Assembly (NCBI RefSeq): GCF_016827675.1
Contig: NZ_JAERJA010000009.1
Span: forward strand, 1-64,000
DNA from: Nocardioides limicola
GTDB lineage: Bacteria > Actinomycetota > Actinomycetes > Propionibacteriales > Nocardioidaceae
Direction: 5' to 3'
DNA: 64,000 bases
Below are positions 42,634 through 51,956 of the stretch, one piece after another. The position numbers were made by a program, and so were the translations under genes. Every line of letters starts with the position of its first letter. Within the stretch, counting starts at the first letter, position 1. The notes beneath the pieces were generated by a model. The model saw nothing but the letters and a program-made list of their open reading frames with translations. It was not told where the DNA came from and ran no database searches.

Positions 42634-43458
42634 CTAGCCCCACTCGCCGCGGCGGCGAGTGCGCTCCATGGCCCAGAGGTTGGGCATCAGCCCGGCGAGC
42701 GCCGCAGGCGCGGTGTAGCCGCCACACATCATCACGGCGCGGTTGCGGCCAGCGAAGCGGAGCGCATGCTCGCTGAACGCGGCGCCGGAGCGGACCCCGA
42801 ACTCTCCACGCGGGTAGCGGTCCTGGATCAGCTGGCGGGTGCTTGCCGAGATTAGTCGCCAGCGAAACCCCGTCAGGTCGCTGATGATCCCCTCGTGGAA
42901 GAGGTGGGCCTCGACGCCCTGCTCGAGCGGGACCTGGGGGTTGAGGTGGAGCGTGATCGCGTTGCCGACCAATGCTCGTGAGTCTGAGTCGAGATCCGGG
43001 GCAGCAGCGTAGGCGGCGTCGACTCCGTCCAGCGTGAAGCAGTGGTCCGAGGCGATCTCGCCGCAGAGGCCTGCGTCATGGAACATCGCGGCGATGAACA
43101 TCAGCTCGGGGTCCGGGTCGAGTCGCTTGAGTCGCGCGATCGCCATCGCGTAGAAGTAGCCCCGGTAGCAGTGGTCGGTGATCCACCGGGGCTGGGTCTC
43201 GAGCGCCTGCTGCTCGGCGTCACGGGCCAGCTTTGAGTCCGGGGCGACCAGGTCGAGGTCGTCGAGGCTGCCGGTCTCGCGCGCGGTCCGGCCGAGGCGG
43301 GCAAGGGAGATCGCGGGCATGTCCTTGAGCTGCGCGAGCACGAACGCCGCAATGAACCGGCGCCGCTCGGCCCCGGTCAGCCGCCCGCGGGTGTCACGCA
43401 TCCAGCTGAGAGTGCCTACTTCGCCGACCTTCACGTGGCCGCCCCGGCAATCGCCCAT
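42634..43458 (-). CDS. HD-domain phosphohydrolase-like protein
   Basis: Up to 274 residues. The HD pair is in 'MFIAAMFHDAGLCGEIASDH', with an upstream His in 'WITDHCYRGYFYAMAIARL' and a downstream 'GNAITLHLNPQVPLEQGVEA'. The pattern resembles HD proteins of the cyanamide-hydratase-like group. The start is uncertain: ATG 43458 lies in a 10-bp palindrome, GTG 43434 and ATG 43401 are alternatives, and none has a clear ribosome site. Function unknown. Confidence 0.75.
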   Translation of the reverse strand: MGDCRGGHVKVGEVGTLSWMRDTRGRLTGAERRRFIAAFVLAQLKDMPAISLARLGRTARETGSLDDLDLVAPDSKLARDAEQQALETQPRWITDHCYRGYFYAMAIARLKRLDPDPELMFIAAMFHDAGLCGEIASDHCFTLDGVDAAYAAAPDLDSDSRALVGNAITLHLNPQVPLEQGVEAHLFHEGIISDLTGFRWRLISASTRQLIQDRYPRGEFGVRSGAAFSEHALRFAGRNRAVMMCGGYTAPAALAGLMPNLWAMERTRRRGEWG

Positions 43459-43488
43459 GTCACCACTGCGCGCGCGGCGACATGGGCG
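43452..43488. repeat. 10-bp inverted repeat upstream of or overlapping the HD gene start
   Basis: cgcccatgtc (43452-43461) is mirrored by gacatgggcg (43479-43488). It may be an operator or part of an RNA hairpin. Between 43489 and 43684 I see no supported gene. Confidence 0.5.
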
Positions 43489-43684
43489 GCCGAATCGAAT
43501 GAGAACACTTGCTGAGTCTGGACCGGCTGGCCGCCCACGTCAACGACGACGACGAGCCCTAGGTTCGGCCGGGGTCTTGCCGTTGGCTTTCACCGACGGG
43601 ACCGACTGGCCACTGGGCGTGCCGAGTGACACGGCCCCTTGGTGGGCGAGCCGTGCAGTCCCACCTGGCGCTCGGCGTGACCCA

Positions 43685-43897
43685 TCAGGCGGGGTTCTCG
43701 CTGTCCTGACCGGCCCACCAACTCGGCGGGTCGCTGGCCGGGAAGGATCCGCGCCCGACCTCATCGACCTCATCGAAATCGTCCGGCTGGTCGAGTTCGT
43801 CAACGGCCTCCGTTGATGTGGGGTCTCCTACCGGTGCCCCCTTCGCTTGCGGACTGGGAATCGACCGGGTCGTCGGAGTGGTTCCGGGGGCGGTCAT
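43685..43897 (-). CDS. Small acidic protein with SFPASDPPSWW motif
   Basis: A 70-residue acidic protein ending 'VGRGSFPASDPPSWWAGQDS'. The 'SFPASDPPSW' motif recurs at the C-termini of many small bacterial hypothetical proteins, which argues that this is a real gene despite its size. It appears disordered apart from the motif. Function unknown. Confidence 0.65.
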   Translation of the reverse strand: MTAPGTTPTTRSIPSPQAKGAPVGDPTSTEAVDELDQPDDFDEVDEVGRGSFPASDPPSWWAGQDSENPA

Positions 43898-43972
43898 GCC
43901 TCAACAGTCCCTCGACGGTCCGGCATTCGCAAGGGACGTGCCGCTCGAGTGCCGCGGCCCCTGTCGGCGGCT

Positions 43973-44779
43973 TCAGTGAGTGCGTGCCGGCTTCCGGCAC
44001 AGGATCTCGCCGTGCAGGATGGAGAACCACCCGTCCTCGGCCTCGACCCACGCCCTCCAGGCCGCGCTGATCCGGCGCAGCTCAGCTGACGTGGCCAGAC
44101 CGGTGTCGACGAGCTGTTGCGCCATCACGGACTCCAGGATCCGGTCGGACCACATGCCACCCCACCACTCGCGGTCCTCAGGGGTTGCGAAACACCACGT
44201 GCTGGAGCTGGCGGTGACCTCGGTCAGGCCTGCGGCCCGTGCCCAACTCAGCATCCGGCGGCCGGCGTCGGGCTCGCCGCCGTTGGCGCGGGCGGCGGCT
44301 TGGTACAGCCTCATCCATTCATCGAGCTCCGGGAGCCGGGGCCACCAGCAGAACGCGTGGTAGTCGCTGTCGCGCGCTGCGACTATGCCGCCGGGCCTGG
44401 TCACGCGGGCCATCTCGCGGAGCGCCTGCACCGGATCGCCCACATGCTGGAGCACCTGGTGGGCATGGGTGACGTCGAAGGAGTCGTCGGGGAAACTCAG
44501 ATTGTGGACGTCCGCGACCGCGAACTCGACGTTGGTCACGCCGCGCTCGTGGACGGTGGCTCGCGACAGGGCCAGCTCGTTGTCGCCGACCTCGGTCGCC
44601 GTGACCTGCCCGACGCGCTGTGCGAGGTCTGCCGAGATCGTGCCCGGCCCGGCGCCGACGTCGAGCAGGCTGTCGCCCGGCCCCAGGTGCGGCAGGAGGT
44701 ACGCCGCCGAGTTCTCCGCGGTGCGCCAGCGATGCGAGCGCAGCACTGACTCGTGATGTCCGTGGGTGTAGACCGTCAT
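43973..44779 (-). CDS. SAM-dependent methyltransferase (class I)
   Basis: 268 residues. Motif I is 'GDSLLDVGAGPGTISADLAQ'; 'ADVHNLSFPDDSFDVTHAHQ' and 'VLQHVGDPVQALREMARVTR' follow, typical of the UbiE/Methyltransf_11 group. ATG 44779 has ggagga upstream. It is divergent from an XRE/MmyB regulator over a 115-base gap and is its likely target. Substrate unknown. Confidence 0.88.
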   Translation of the reverse strand: MTVYTHGHHESVLRSHRWRTAENSAAYLLPHLGPGDSLLDVGAGPGTISADLAQRVGQVTATEVGDNELALSRATVHERGVTNVEFAVADVHNLSFPDDSFDVTHAHQVLQHVGDPVQALREMARVTRPGGIVAARDSDYHAFCWWPRLPELDEWMRLYQAAARANGGEPDAGRRMLSWARAAGLTEVTASSSTWCFATPEDREWWGGMWSDRILESVMAQQLVDTGLATSAELRRISAAWRAWVEAEDGWFSILHGEILCRKPARTH

Positions 44780-44894
44780 GGGTTCCTCCGTGGTGTGGTT
44801 GCCGTTCCACGGAGAGCCTCGCCGACGCGGCGCAGGGCCGGAAGACCGTACCCTTCCTAGGAGTCCCGCACCCACCCTGAGTCGAGGAGGGCCG

Positions 44895-45665
44895 ATGTCG
44901 AACGACCTGGGCACCTTCCTCCGCGCCCGACGGGCCGACGCCGGGCTCGAACCGTCGTACGCCGCGACCGGCCGACGTCGGGTCACGGGCCTTCGCCGCG
45001 AAGAGGTCGCCACCCTCGCCGGTATCAGCGTCGACTACTACACGCGCCTGGAGCAGGGGCGCGAGGCTAATCCCAGCGACTCGGTGCTCGAAGCGCTGGC
45101 TCGCGTGCTCAACCTCGAGTCCGACGCCGTCGACCACCTGTATGCGCTGCGCGGAAACGGAGCCCCCGAACCACGGCAGGACCTCCACCCGGACACCTCG
45201 ACCGTGGAGCGGATGACCGCCCTGGTTAAGGCAGTGCGCCCGAACCCGGCGTACGTCCTCGACCGGCTCAGCAACATCGTCGCCAGCAACAAGGAGGGAC
45301 TCGCGCTCTTCGACGGCCTCGATGAGCGACCCCCGCACCAGCGCAACACCTGCCGCTACCTGATGACGCACCCGCGTGCGCGCGACATCTTCCTCGACTG
45401 GGAAGACATTGCCCGTGGGGCCGTCGCACACCTACGCGCAGCGAACGCCCACGACCTCGACGACGAGCACCTCCAGGACCTGGTCGCCGAGCTGAGCGAC
45501 CAGAGCGATCACTTCGCAGAGTGGTGGGCCGGCCACATCGTGGAGCGACGCCGTTCGGCGGCGAAGCGGATCCGGTCATCGGCCGGCGTGCAGACCCGCC
45601 GGTACGAGGTCCTCCACCTTCCGGAGGAACGCCTCCGGATGACCATCTGGCTGCTGGACGACTGA
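44895..45665 (+). CDS. XRE-family regulator with MmyB-like ligand-binding domain
   Basis: 256 residues. The N-terminal HTH reads 'VTGLRREEVATLAGISVDYY' and 'TRLEQGREANPSDSVLEALA'. A PAS-like MmyB domain follows ('VKAVRPNPAYVLDRLSNIVA', 'NTCRYLMTHPRARDIFLDWE'). In actinobacteria such regulators commonly sit divergent from the single enzyme they control; MmyB-type domains have been reported to bind fatty acids. ATG 44895 follows gaggaggg. Confidence 0.9.
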   Translation: MSNDLGTFLRARRADAGLEPSYAATGRRRVTGLRREEVATLAGISVDYYTRLEQGREANPSDSVLEALARVLNLESDAVDHLYALRGNGAPEPRQDLHPDTSTVERMTALVKAVRPNPAYVLDRLSNIVASNKEGLALFDGLDERPPHQRNTCRYLMTHPRARDIFLDWEDIARGAVAHLRAANAHDLDDEHLQDLVAELSDQSDHFAEWWAGHIVERRRSAAKRIRSSAGVQTRRYEVLHLPEERLRMTIWLLDD

Positions 45666-45761
45666 CAACTGCAAGCCTCGTTCCAGCTCAATCTGGGACC
45701 TGGAGTGCACGAGGCCGCGCCGACGATTCCGGCTGCGGGCGTTGGATCGCGCCTCCACCCG

Positions 45762-46298
45762 TCACCGGGTGGCGAGGAGCTCCTGCAGCAGGGCCAGAAG
45801 CTGGTCGCGGCTCGCCTCACCGGAGTCAAGGTGCAGGGCGACCTGGGCGTAGTCGCTGCCGGCCTGGGCGCCCATCATGGAGATGTCGGGCACGTAGTAG
45901 CCGTCGGGGAGCTCGTCGACGTCCTCGGTCTCCAACTCGCCCATGGTCTCGGTAGAGGAGCGGTGGCGCGTGGCGTCACTGTCGTACCCGTACACCACCT
46001 GAACCCAGCCGCCGTCGGCGAGGTCGTACATGCACACCGCCTGCTGGTCGCTGGACAGCCCCTCCTCGAGGCGACCGGTCTCCGCGGCCACACCGGTCAC
46101 CCGCTCGATCCCCGCGGGGGACAAGAAGTCGCAGTCCGCACCGGTCCGTTCCCCCGGGTCGACCGGCTCCGTCGCGCCGCCCGTCGTGGGCGTCGGAGAC
46201 TCGTTGCCCTCCGGGGCGTTGTCGCTGCCACCGCAGCCCGTCAGGACCATCAGACCAGCGATCAGCAGCGTGCTGAAACGGCGGGTACGGAGCATCAT
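45762..46298 (-). CDS. DUF3558-type lipoprotein
   Basis: 178 residues. Lipobox LTGC at Cys22, a Ser/Thr/Pro-rich linker, then 'GADCDFLSPAGIERVTGVAA' and 'AVCMYDLADGGWVQVVYGYD', two conserved Cys as in the actinobacterial DUF3558 family. Function unknown. Confidence 0.75.
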   Translation of the reverse strand: MMLRTRRFSTLLIAGLMVLTGCGGSDNAPEGNESPTPTTGGATEPVDPGERTGADCDFLSPAGIERVTGVAAETGRLEEGLSSDQQAVCMYDLADGGWVQVVYGYDSDATRHRSSTETMGELETEDVDELPDGYYVPDISMMGAQAGSDYAQVALHLDSGEASRDQLLALLQELLATR

Positions 46299-46422
46299 TT
46301 CTCACCTCAGCTCGACGGGATGTCGCCAGCATAGGCGCCGGTGGGCACGGCTGACAGGAGAGTCGCAAGACTGGTGGTTCGTGCGCTCAGGGGTCGAGGA
46401 GGGGACGCTCGAGCATCGACAC

Positions 46423-47783
46423 CTAGAGGGTGAAGACCTGGTTGGGGCGCGGCACCACGGCCGGCCAGCCGAGCTCGTGGTCGACTCGGGACCGGAACGT
46501 GTCCGCAGCCTGCGGCTCGCCGTGAACCACGAACACGCGTTCCGGTGCCTCACGGAAACCGCGGAGCCACCTCAACAGTTCATTGGCGTCGGCGTGGGCC
46601 GAGAGCATCGGGAGGGTGGCCACTTCGGCACCGATATCAACCCGGTCGCCGTGGATCCGAAGCTCACGGCGACCCTCCAGTAGGGCCCTGCCGCGAGTGC
46701 CGGCCGCCTGGAAGCCGGTGATCAGGATCGTGTTCCGTGGATCGGGCCCGAAGGTCTTCACATGGTGCAGGATGCGGCCGCCGGTCGCCATGCCGCTGGC
46801 CGAGACCACGATCTTGGGATCGCGACTGGCGGTGATCCGCTTCGATTCCTCCGCGCTCCGGGTGTAGGTGGCGATCCGGCACACAGCGGTGCAGGTTGCC
46901 CAGTCGAGGCGATGGTCGCTGTTGTGCGCGTGCAGGAGGTCGCTCGCGTCGATCGCCATCGGGCTGTCAAGGTAGATGGGTACGTCGGGCAGTCGTCCGG
47001 ACTCACGGAGCGACCACAGGTAGTACAGCAGGGATTGCGCGCGGCCCACCGCGAACGACGGAATGATGACTGTGCCGCCTCGCTTGGTGGTCCGCGCCAC
47101 CACCTCGAGCAAGGCCGACGCGGCATCGACGCCGTCGTGAAGCCGGTCCCCATAGGTTGACTCGATGACGACGAAGTCGGCCTCGGGCACCGGCTCGGGG
47201 TCCCACATCACCGGATCGTCGTAGCGCCCCAGATCACCCGAGAAGACCACCCTGCGGGAGCCCCACTCGATCTCCACGATCGCGGCACCGAGGATGTGGC
47301 CCGCTCTGCGGAACCGTGCCCTGACCCCTGGTCGCACGGCGAACGGCCGGTTGAACGGGCGAGTCTTGAACCTCTCGAGTGCTCGCTCTGCGTCCGCCCC
47401 GTCATACAGCGGAAGGGCCGGTGAGTGCCGGGTCTTCTCGATCCGGTTCAGATAGGCCGCGTCCTGCTCCTGCAGTCGTGCGCTGTCCCGCAGGATCAGC
47501 GCCGCCACGTCACGGGTCGCGCTGGTCGAGTAGACCGGGCCGCGGAAGCCGGCACGTACCAGTCGGGGAGGTAGCCCGAGTGATCCAGGTGTGCGTGCGT
47601 GAGGACCACCGCGTCGATGCTGTCGACCTCGATCGGCAGCGCGTCCCAGTTCTGTTCCCGCAGGTTCTTCACTCCCTGGAACATGCCGCAGTCCACGAGC
47701 ACCCGAGCGCCCTCGAACTCAAGCAGGTGCTTGGAGCCGGTGACCGTCCCGGCGCCACCGAGGGAGGCCAGCGTCAATGCCAT
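46423..47783 (-). pseudogene. Metallo-beta-lactamase/beta-CASP nuclease gene with a one-base frameshift
   Basis: The 5' part (ATG 47783: [20 protein letters not shown], with the metal motif '[13 protein letters not shown]') and the 3' part ('RFRRAGHILGAAIVEIEWGS', 'VVFSGDLGRYD', 'IESTYGDRLHDGVDAASAL', 'MLSAHADANELLRWLRGF') form one CPSF/RNase J-like beta-CASP protein. Reading is lost at a run of four G on the + strand (47565-47568). One more G would restore '[18 protein letters not shown]' and a chain of about 453 residues. Either a real inactivating deletion or a base-call error. An intact protein would act on RNA. It is divergent from phosphoketolase. Confidence 0.85.
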
Positions 47784-47900
47784 CTCGTCATCCTCCCTGG
47801 ACAGGCAACCGGCGCAGTAGAAGAAACCTACTCCCGTCCTTGCCCCGATGCGGCAGAGTGGAGAAGGACGTGCAATCGGCGCGCGAGTGGAGGGTGACGA

Positions 47901-50321
47901 ATGCCACGGTCCGGAACCCAGGTGGCCAACCCGTTGACTGAGGCGGAGCTTGCCGCCATCGACGCGTGGTGGCGGGCTGCGAACTATCTGTCGGTCGGGC
48001 AGATCTACCTGATGGATAACCCACTGCTGCGGGAGCCCCTGAAACCGGAGCACGTGAAACCGCGACTGCTGGGACATTGGGGGACCACTCCGGGGCTGAC
48101 CTTCGTCTACGCCCACCTCAACCGGGCCATCATGGCGCGGGGCCTGGACATGATCCACGTGATCGGCCCCGGGCATGGAGGGCCTGGAATCGCGGCCGCC
48201 GCCTACCTCGATGGCACCTACAGCGAGGTGTATCCCGACGTGTCCCAGGACGAGGCGGGACTGCGACGCCTGTTCAAGCAGTTCTCCTTCCCCGGCGGCA
48301 TCCCCAGTCACGTCGCCCCGGATATCCCCGGCTCGATCCACGAGGGCGGGGAACTGGGCTACTCCCTGGCGCATGCCTACGGTGCGGCGTTCGACAACCC
48401 GGATCTGGTGGTCGCGGCGATTATCGGTGACGGCGAAGCCGAAACCGGCCCGTTGGCCGCGAGTTGGCACAGCACCAAGTTCGTGGACCCTCGCCGCGAC
48501 GGTGCCGTGCTGCCCATCCTCCATCTCAACGGCTACAAGATCGCCAACCCCACGGTGCTGGCGAGAATCCCGCAGGACGAACTGGTGAGCCTGCTGCGCG
48601 GGTACGGACACGAACCCCATGTCGTGGCTGGGGGCGACCCTGAGTCGATGCACGGCGAGTTCGCCGCAGTCCTGGACAAGTGCCTCGACGACATCGCCGC
48701 GATCCAGGCGCATGCCCGAAGCTCGGGCGGGTCAGAGCGCCCACGGTGGCCGATGATCGTGTTGAAGACACCGAAGGGTTGGACCGGGCCCAAGGAGGTC
48801 GACGGCAAGGCTGTCGAAGGGTCCTGGCGGTCCCATCAGGTGCCCTTCGCCGACGCACGGACCGACGACGGTCATCGAGCGATCCTCGAGGAGTGGCTGC
48901 GTGGCTATCGGCCTGAGGAGTTGTTCGGGGCCGATGGGGCTCCTGTGCCTTCGATCCGGGACCTCCATCCGGCAGGACAGCGCCGGATGAGCGCGAACCC
49001 GCACGCCAACGGCGGCGTACTCCTGCAGGAGTTGAGGTTGCCGGACTTCCGCGAGTACGGCGTCCCGGTCGAGCGACCCGGCTCGGGGTCGGTCGAGGCC
49101 ACCCGCGTCCTGGGGGCCTTCCTTCGCGATGTGATGGCTCAGAACGCTGAGACGTTCCGAGTCTTCTCGCCCGATGAGAACAACTCCAACCGACTCCAGG
49201 ACATCCTCGAGGTCACCAACCGCACCTGGAACGCGCTGCGTGACCCAGGAGACGACCACCTCGCCCCCGATGGCCGGGTGATGGAGATCCTCTCCGAGCA
49301 CACCTGCCAGGGCTGGCTGGAGGGCTACCTGTTGACAGGTCGACACGGGTTCTTCTCCTGCTACGAGGCGTTCATCCACATTGTCGGGTCGATGTTCAAC
49401 CAGCACGCGAAGTGGTTGGACGCAGCCAACGCGATCGGGTGGCGGGCACCCATCGCGAGCTTGAACTACCTGCTGACCAGTCACGTATGGCGGCAGGACC
49501 ACAACGGCTTCTCGCATCAGGACCCCGGTTTCATCGACCATGTCGTCAAGAAGAAGGCCGAGGTGGTCCGGGTCTACCTGCCGCCGGACGCCAACACGTT
49601 GCTCTCGGTGGCCGACCACTGCCTGCGCAGCAAGCAGTATGTGAACGTCATCGTCGCGGGAAAGCAGGCCGCGCTGCAGTACCTGTCCATGGAGGAAGCA
49701 GTCGAGCACTGTGCGGCCGGAGTCGGGGTGTGGCCGTGGGCGAGCACCGACGAGGGACACGAGCCGGACGTGGTGATGGCGTGTGCCGGCGACGTGCCGA
49801 CGATGGAGACCCTCGCCGCAGTCGACCTTCTCCTCGGCTACTTCCCCGACCTGCGAGTGCGGCTGGTCAACGTCGTCGACCTGATGCGACTCCAGCCTCG
49901 CCACGAGCACCCCCACGGGCTCACCGACGAGGAGTTCGACGCCCTCTTCACTGCGGACAAGCCCGTCATCTTCTGCCACCACGGCTACCCGTGGCTCATC
50001 CACCACCTGGTCTACCGACGGACCAACCACGCCAACTTCCACGTACACGGCTTCAAGGAGGAGGGCACCACCACGACGCCGTTCGATATGACGGTGCTCA
50101 ACGAGGTCGACCGCTACCACCTGGCGGTCGCGGCTGTTCGTCGGATACCCCGGCTGCGCGAACGAAGCGAGCCGGTCCTGCTGGAGTTGCAGGATCACTT
50201 GGCCACGCATCATGCCTACATTCGTGAGCATGGCATCGACATGCCTGAGGTACGGGCATGGGAATGGAGCCGCCCCAACGGCGAGGGCATCCGACCTGGT
50301 ACGGCGATTCAGGAGCCGTGA
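47901..50321 (+). CDS. xfp: Phosphoketolase (xylulose-5-P/fructose-6-P)
   Basis: TPP enzyme splitting xylulose-5-phosphate or fructose-6-phosphate with phosphate to acetyl phosphate and an aldose phosphate. The 806-residue size is normal. '[20 protein letters not shown]', '[20 protein letters not shown]', '[20 protein letters not shown]' and 'SFSHQDPGF'-like '[17 protein letters not shown]' are family hallmarks. The stop overlaps ackA (TGATG), giving a two-gene acetyl-phosphate to ATP plus acetate bypass. Confidence 0.96.
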   Translation: MPRSGTQVANPLTEAELAAIDAWWRAANYLSVGQIYLMDNPLLREPLKPEHVKPRLLGHWGTTPGLTFVYAHLNRAIMARGLDMIHVIGPGHGGPGIAAAAYLDGTYSEVYPDVSQDEAGLRRLFKQFSFPGGIPSHVAPDIPGSIHEGGELGYSLAHAYGAAFDNPDLVVAAIIGDGEAETGPLAASWHSTKFVDPRRDGAVLPILHLNGYKIANPTVLARIPQDELVSLLRGYGHEPHVVAGGDPESMHGEFAAVLDKCLDDIAAIQAHARSSGGSERPRWPMIVLKTPKGWTGPKEVDGKAVEGSWRSHQVPFADARTDDGHRAILEEWLRGYRPEELFGADGAPVPSIRDLHPAGQRRMSANPHANGGVLLQELRLPDFREYGVPVERPGSGSVEATRVLGAFLRDVMAQNAETFRVFSPDENNSNRLQDILEVTNRTWNALRDPGDDHLAPDGRVMEILSEHTCQGWLEGYLLTGRHGFFSCYEAFIHIVGSMFNQHAKWLDAANAIGWRAPIASLNYLLTSHVWRQDHNGFSHQDPGFIDHVVKKKAEVVRVYLPPDANTLLSVADHCLRSKQYVNVIVAGKQAALQYLSMEEAVEHCAAGVGVWPWASTDEGHEPDVVMACAGDVPTMETLAAVDLLLGYFPDLRVRLVNVVDLMRLQPRHEHPHGLTDEEFDALFTADKPVIFCHHGYPWLIHHLVYRRTNHANFHVHGFKEEGTTTTPFDMTVLNEVDRYHLAVAAVRRIPRLRERSEPVLLELQDHLATHHAYIREHGIDMPEVRAWEWSRPNGEGIRPGTAIQEP

Positions 50322-51436
50322 TGCGAGTCCTTGTCGTCAACGCCGGCTCCAGCACCCTGAAGCTCTCCGTCATCGAAGCGGACGGCGAGCGGACGTTCTC
50401 CCAGACGCTGGAGGGAGTCGCGGACGCCGACGACGCGGCGCTGGCGGAGTTCCTCGGTCGGATCGGTGACGTCGATGCGGTGGGTCACCGGGTCGTGCAC
50501 GGCGGGGCTCGCTTCGTCGCGCCGACTCGGGTCGACGACGAGATGCTTGCCTATCTCGACTCCTTGACGGACCTGGCGCCTTTGCACAACGCACGCTCGG
50601 CCAGCGGGATCCGACTGCTCGCCAGGCTGCGACCGGACCTGCCAGCAGTGGCCACGTTCGACACGTCTTTTCACTCGACGCTGACTCCCGCAGCTCGCAC
50701 CTACGCGCTGCCACGTGCCTGGAACGAACGGCACGGACTGCGGCGCTACGGCTTCCACGGCCTCTCGCACAGTCATGCGGCACGGGCGGGACCCGCCATC
50801 GCTGGAGTGACAGCGACGCCGGTGTCGAACACCCGGGTGGTGTCGTGCCACCTGGGATCGGGAGCGTCGGTGGCTGCGATCGTGGGGGGCCGCTCGGTCG
50901 ACACGACGATGGGCTTCACCCCACTGGCCGGACTCGTGATGCAGACCCGAGTGGGATCGGTGGACCCGGGACTGCTGCTGTGGTTGCTCGACTCCGGCTC
51001 CGTGGGCATGCCGGAGATGGTTCATGCGCTCTCCCACGACGCGGGGCTGAAGGGACTGTCCGGGACCTCGGGGGATATGCGGGAAGTCTTGGCAGCCAGA
51101 GCCGGCGGCCACGCGGATGCCGTGCTCGCCTTCGATGTGTTCGTGCAGCAGTTGGTGCGCGAGATCGGGGCGATGGCGGCGAGTGCCGGCGGGCTTGACG
51201 TGCTGGTCTTCACCGGCGGCGTCGGTGAACACGTGCCGGAAGTGCGTACGGCGGCTGCGGCGTCGTTGGGCTTCCTCGGTGTCCGTCTCGACGAGGATCG
51301 GAACCGGGCAGCCTCAGCTGACGCGGACATCACCGCCGACGGAGCCGCCGTGCGGACCGTGGTCGTCACCGCCGCAGAGGACCTCGAGATCGCGCGCCAG
51401 ACCCGTGATGCGCTCAGGCCAGGTGACCGAGGATGA
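50321..51436 (+). CDS. ackA: Acetate kinase
   Basis: Converts acetyl phosphate and ADP to acetate and ATP. 371 residues, somewhat shorter than the usual 400. 'RVLVVNAGSSTLKLSVIEAD', 'VGHRVVHGGARFVAP', 'TFDTSFHSTLTPAARTYALP' and 'GFHGLSHSHAA' are present. aggag precedes the ATG. It is coupled to xfp; the 3' end overlaps the convergent P-loop gene by 23 bases. Confidence 0.95.
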   Translation: MRVLVVNAGSSTLKLSVIEADGERTFSQTLEGVADADDAALAEFLGRIGDVDAVGHRVVHGGARFVAPTRVDDEMLAYLDSLTDLAPLHNARSASGIRLLARLRPDLPAVATFDTSFHSTLTPAARTYALPRAWNERHGLRRYGFHGLSHSHAARAGPAIAGVTATPVSNTRVVSCHLGSGASVAAIVGGRSVDTTMGFTPLAGLVMQTRVGSVDPGLLLWLLDSGSVGMPEMVHALSHDAGLKGLSGTSGDMREVLAARAGGHADAVLAFDVFVQQLVREIGAMAASAGGLDVLVFTGGVGEHVPEVRTAAAASLGFLGVRLDEDRNRAASADADITADGAAVRTVVVTAAEDLEIARQTRDALRPGDRG

Positions 51437-51956
51437 ACTGCACCCGTTCGGCAGCCGGCATCACCGGAACTCGCACCAGGGGACTCGGCAGCGCCGCGTA
51501 GACCTCGGTCAGCAGGTCGTGGATGCGCTGCTGGTCCGCGGCGTCCTCGGTCCGCGCATAGTCAGGGGCGAGTGGGAGCAGGTCGAGAACGAACGTCATC
51601 CGGTAGCGGGCGTGGTTGACGGCCTTGATCAGACGATCGTCGGGGGCGAGCCCCAAGAAGCGGTAGTAGGCCAGTGAGTCGGGGACCGCGCGATCGAGGA
51701 AGACGACCGCGTCCGGGTCGAGTGCGGCCTCCTGCTCCAGTTGCATCGCCAGAACCCCCTGCTGGAACTCGAGTTGCCGAGCGCGCACCTGCTCCGTGGT
51801 TCTGCCGGCGATGCGCTGCAGGTCGATGTAGTGACGTGCATGCTCGATCGTGGTCTGGTAGCCACGCTCGCGAAGGAGGTTCACGGTGGTGGTCTTGCCA
51901 GAGCTGGGGCCACCGGTGATCACGTACCAGTTGGTCGTGCGCGGGCCGTCGGTCAT
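51414..51956 (-). CDS. P-loop ATPase/kinase (AAA_28, NadR-kinase-like)
   Basis: 180 residues. Walker A '[20 protein letters not shown]', then '[20 protein letters not shown]', '[18 protein letters not shown]' and a lid-like Arg region. This fits small AAA_28 proteins related to NadR nucleoside kinase. Substrate unknown. The ATG overlaps the stop of the FAD reductase upstream (4 bases), so it is the last gene of the antiporter operon. Confidence 0.8.
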   Translation of the reverse strand: MTDGPRTTNWYVITGGPSSGKTTTVNLLRERGYQTTIEHARHYIDLQRIAGRTTEQVRARQLEFQQGVLAMQLEQEAALDPDAVVFLDRAVPDSLAYYRFLGLAPDDRLIKAVNHARYRMTFVLDLLPLAPDYARTEDAADQQRIHDLLTEVYAALPSPLVRVPVMPAAERVQFILGHLA

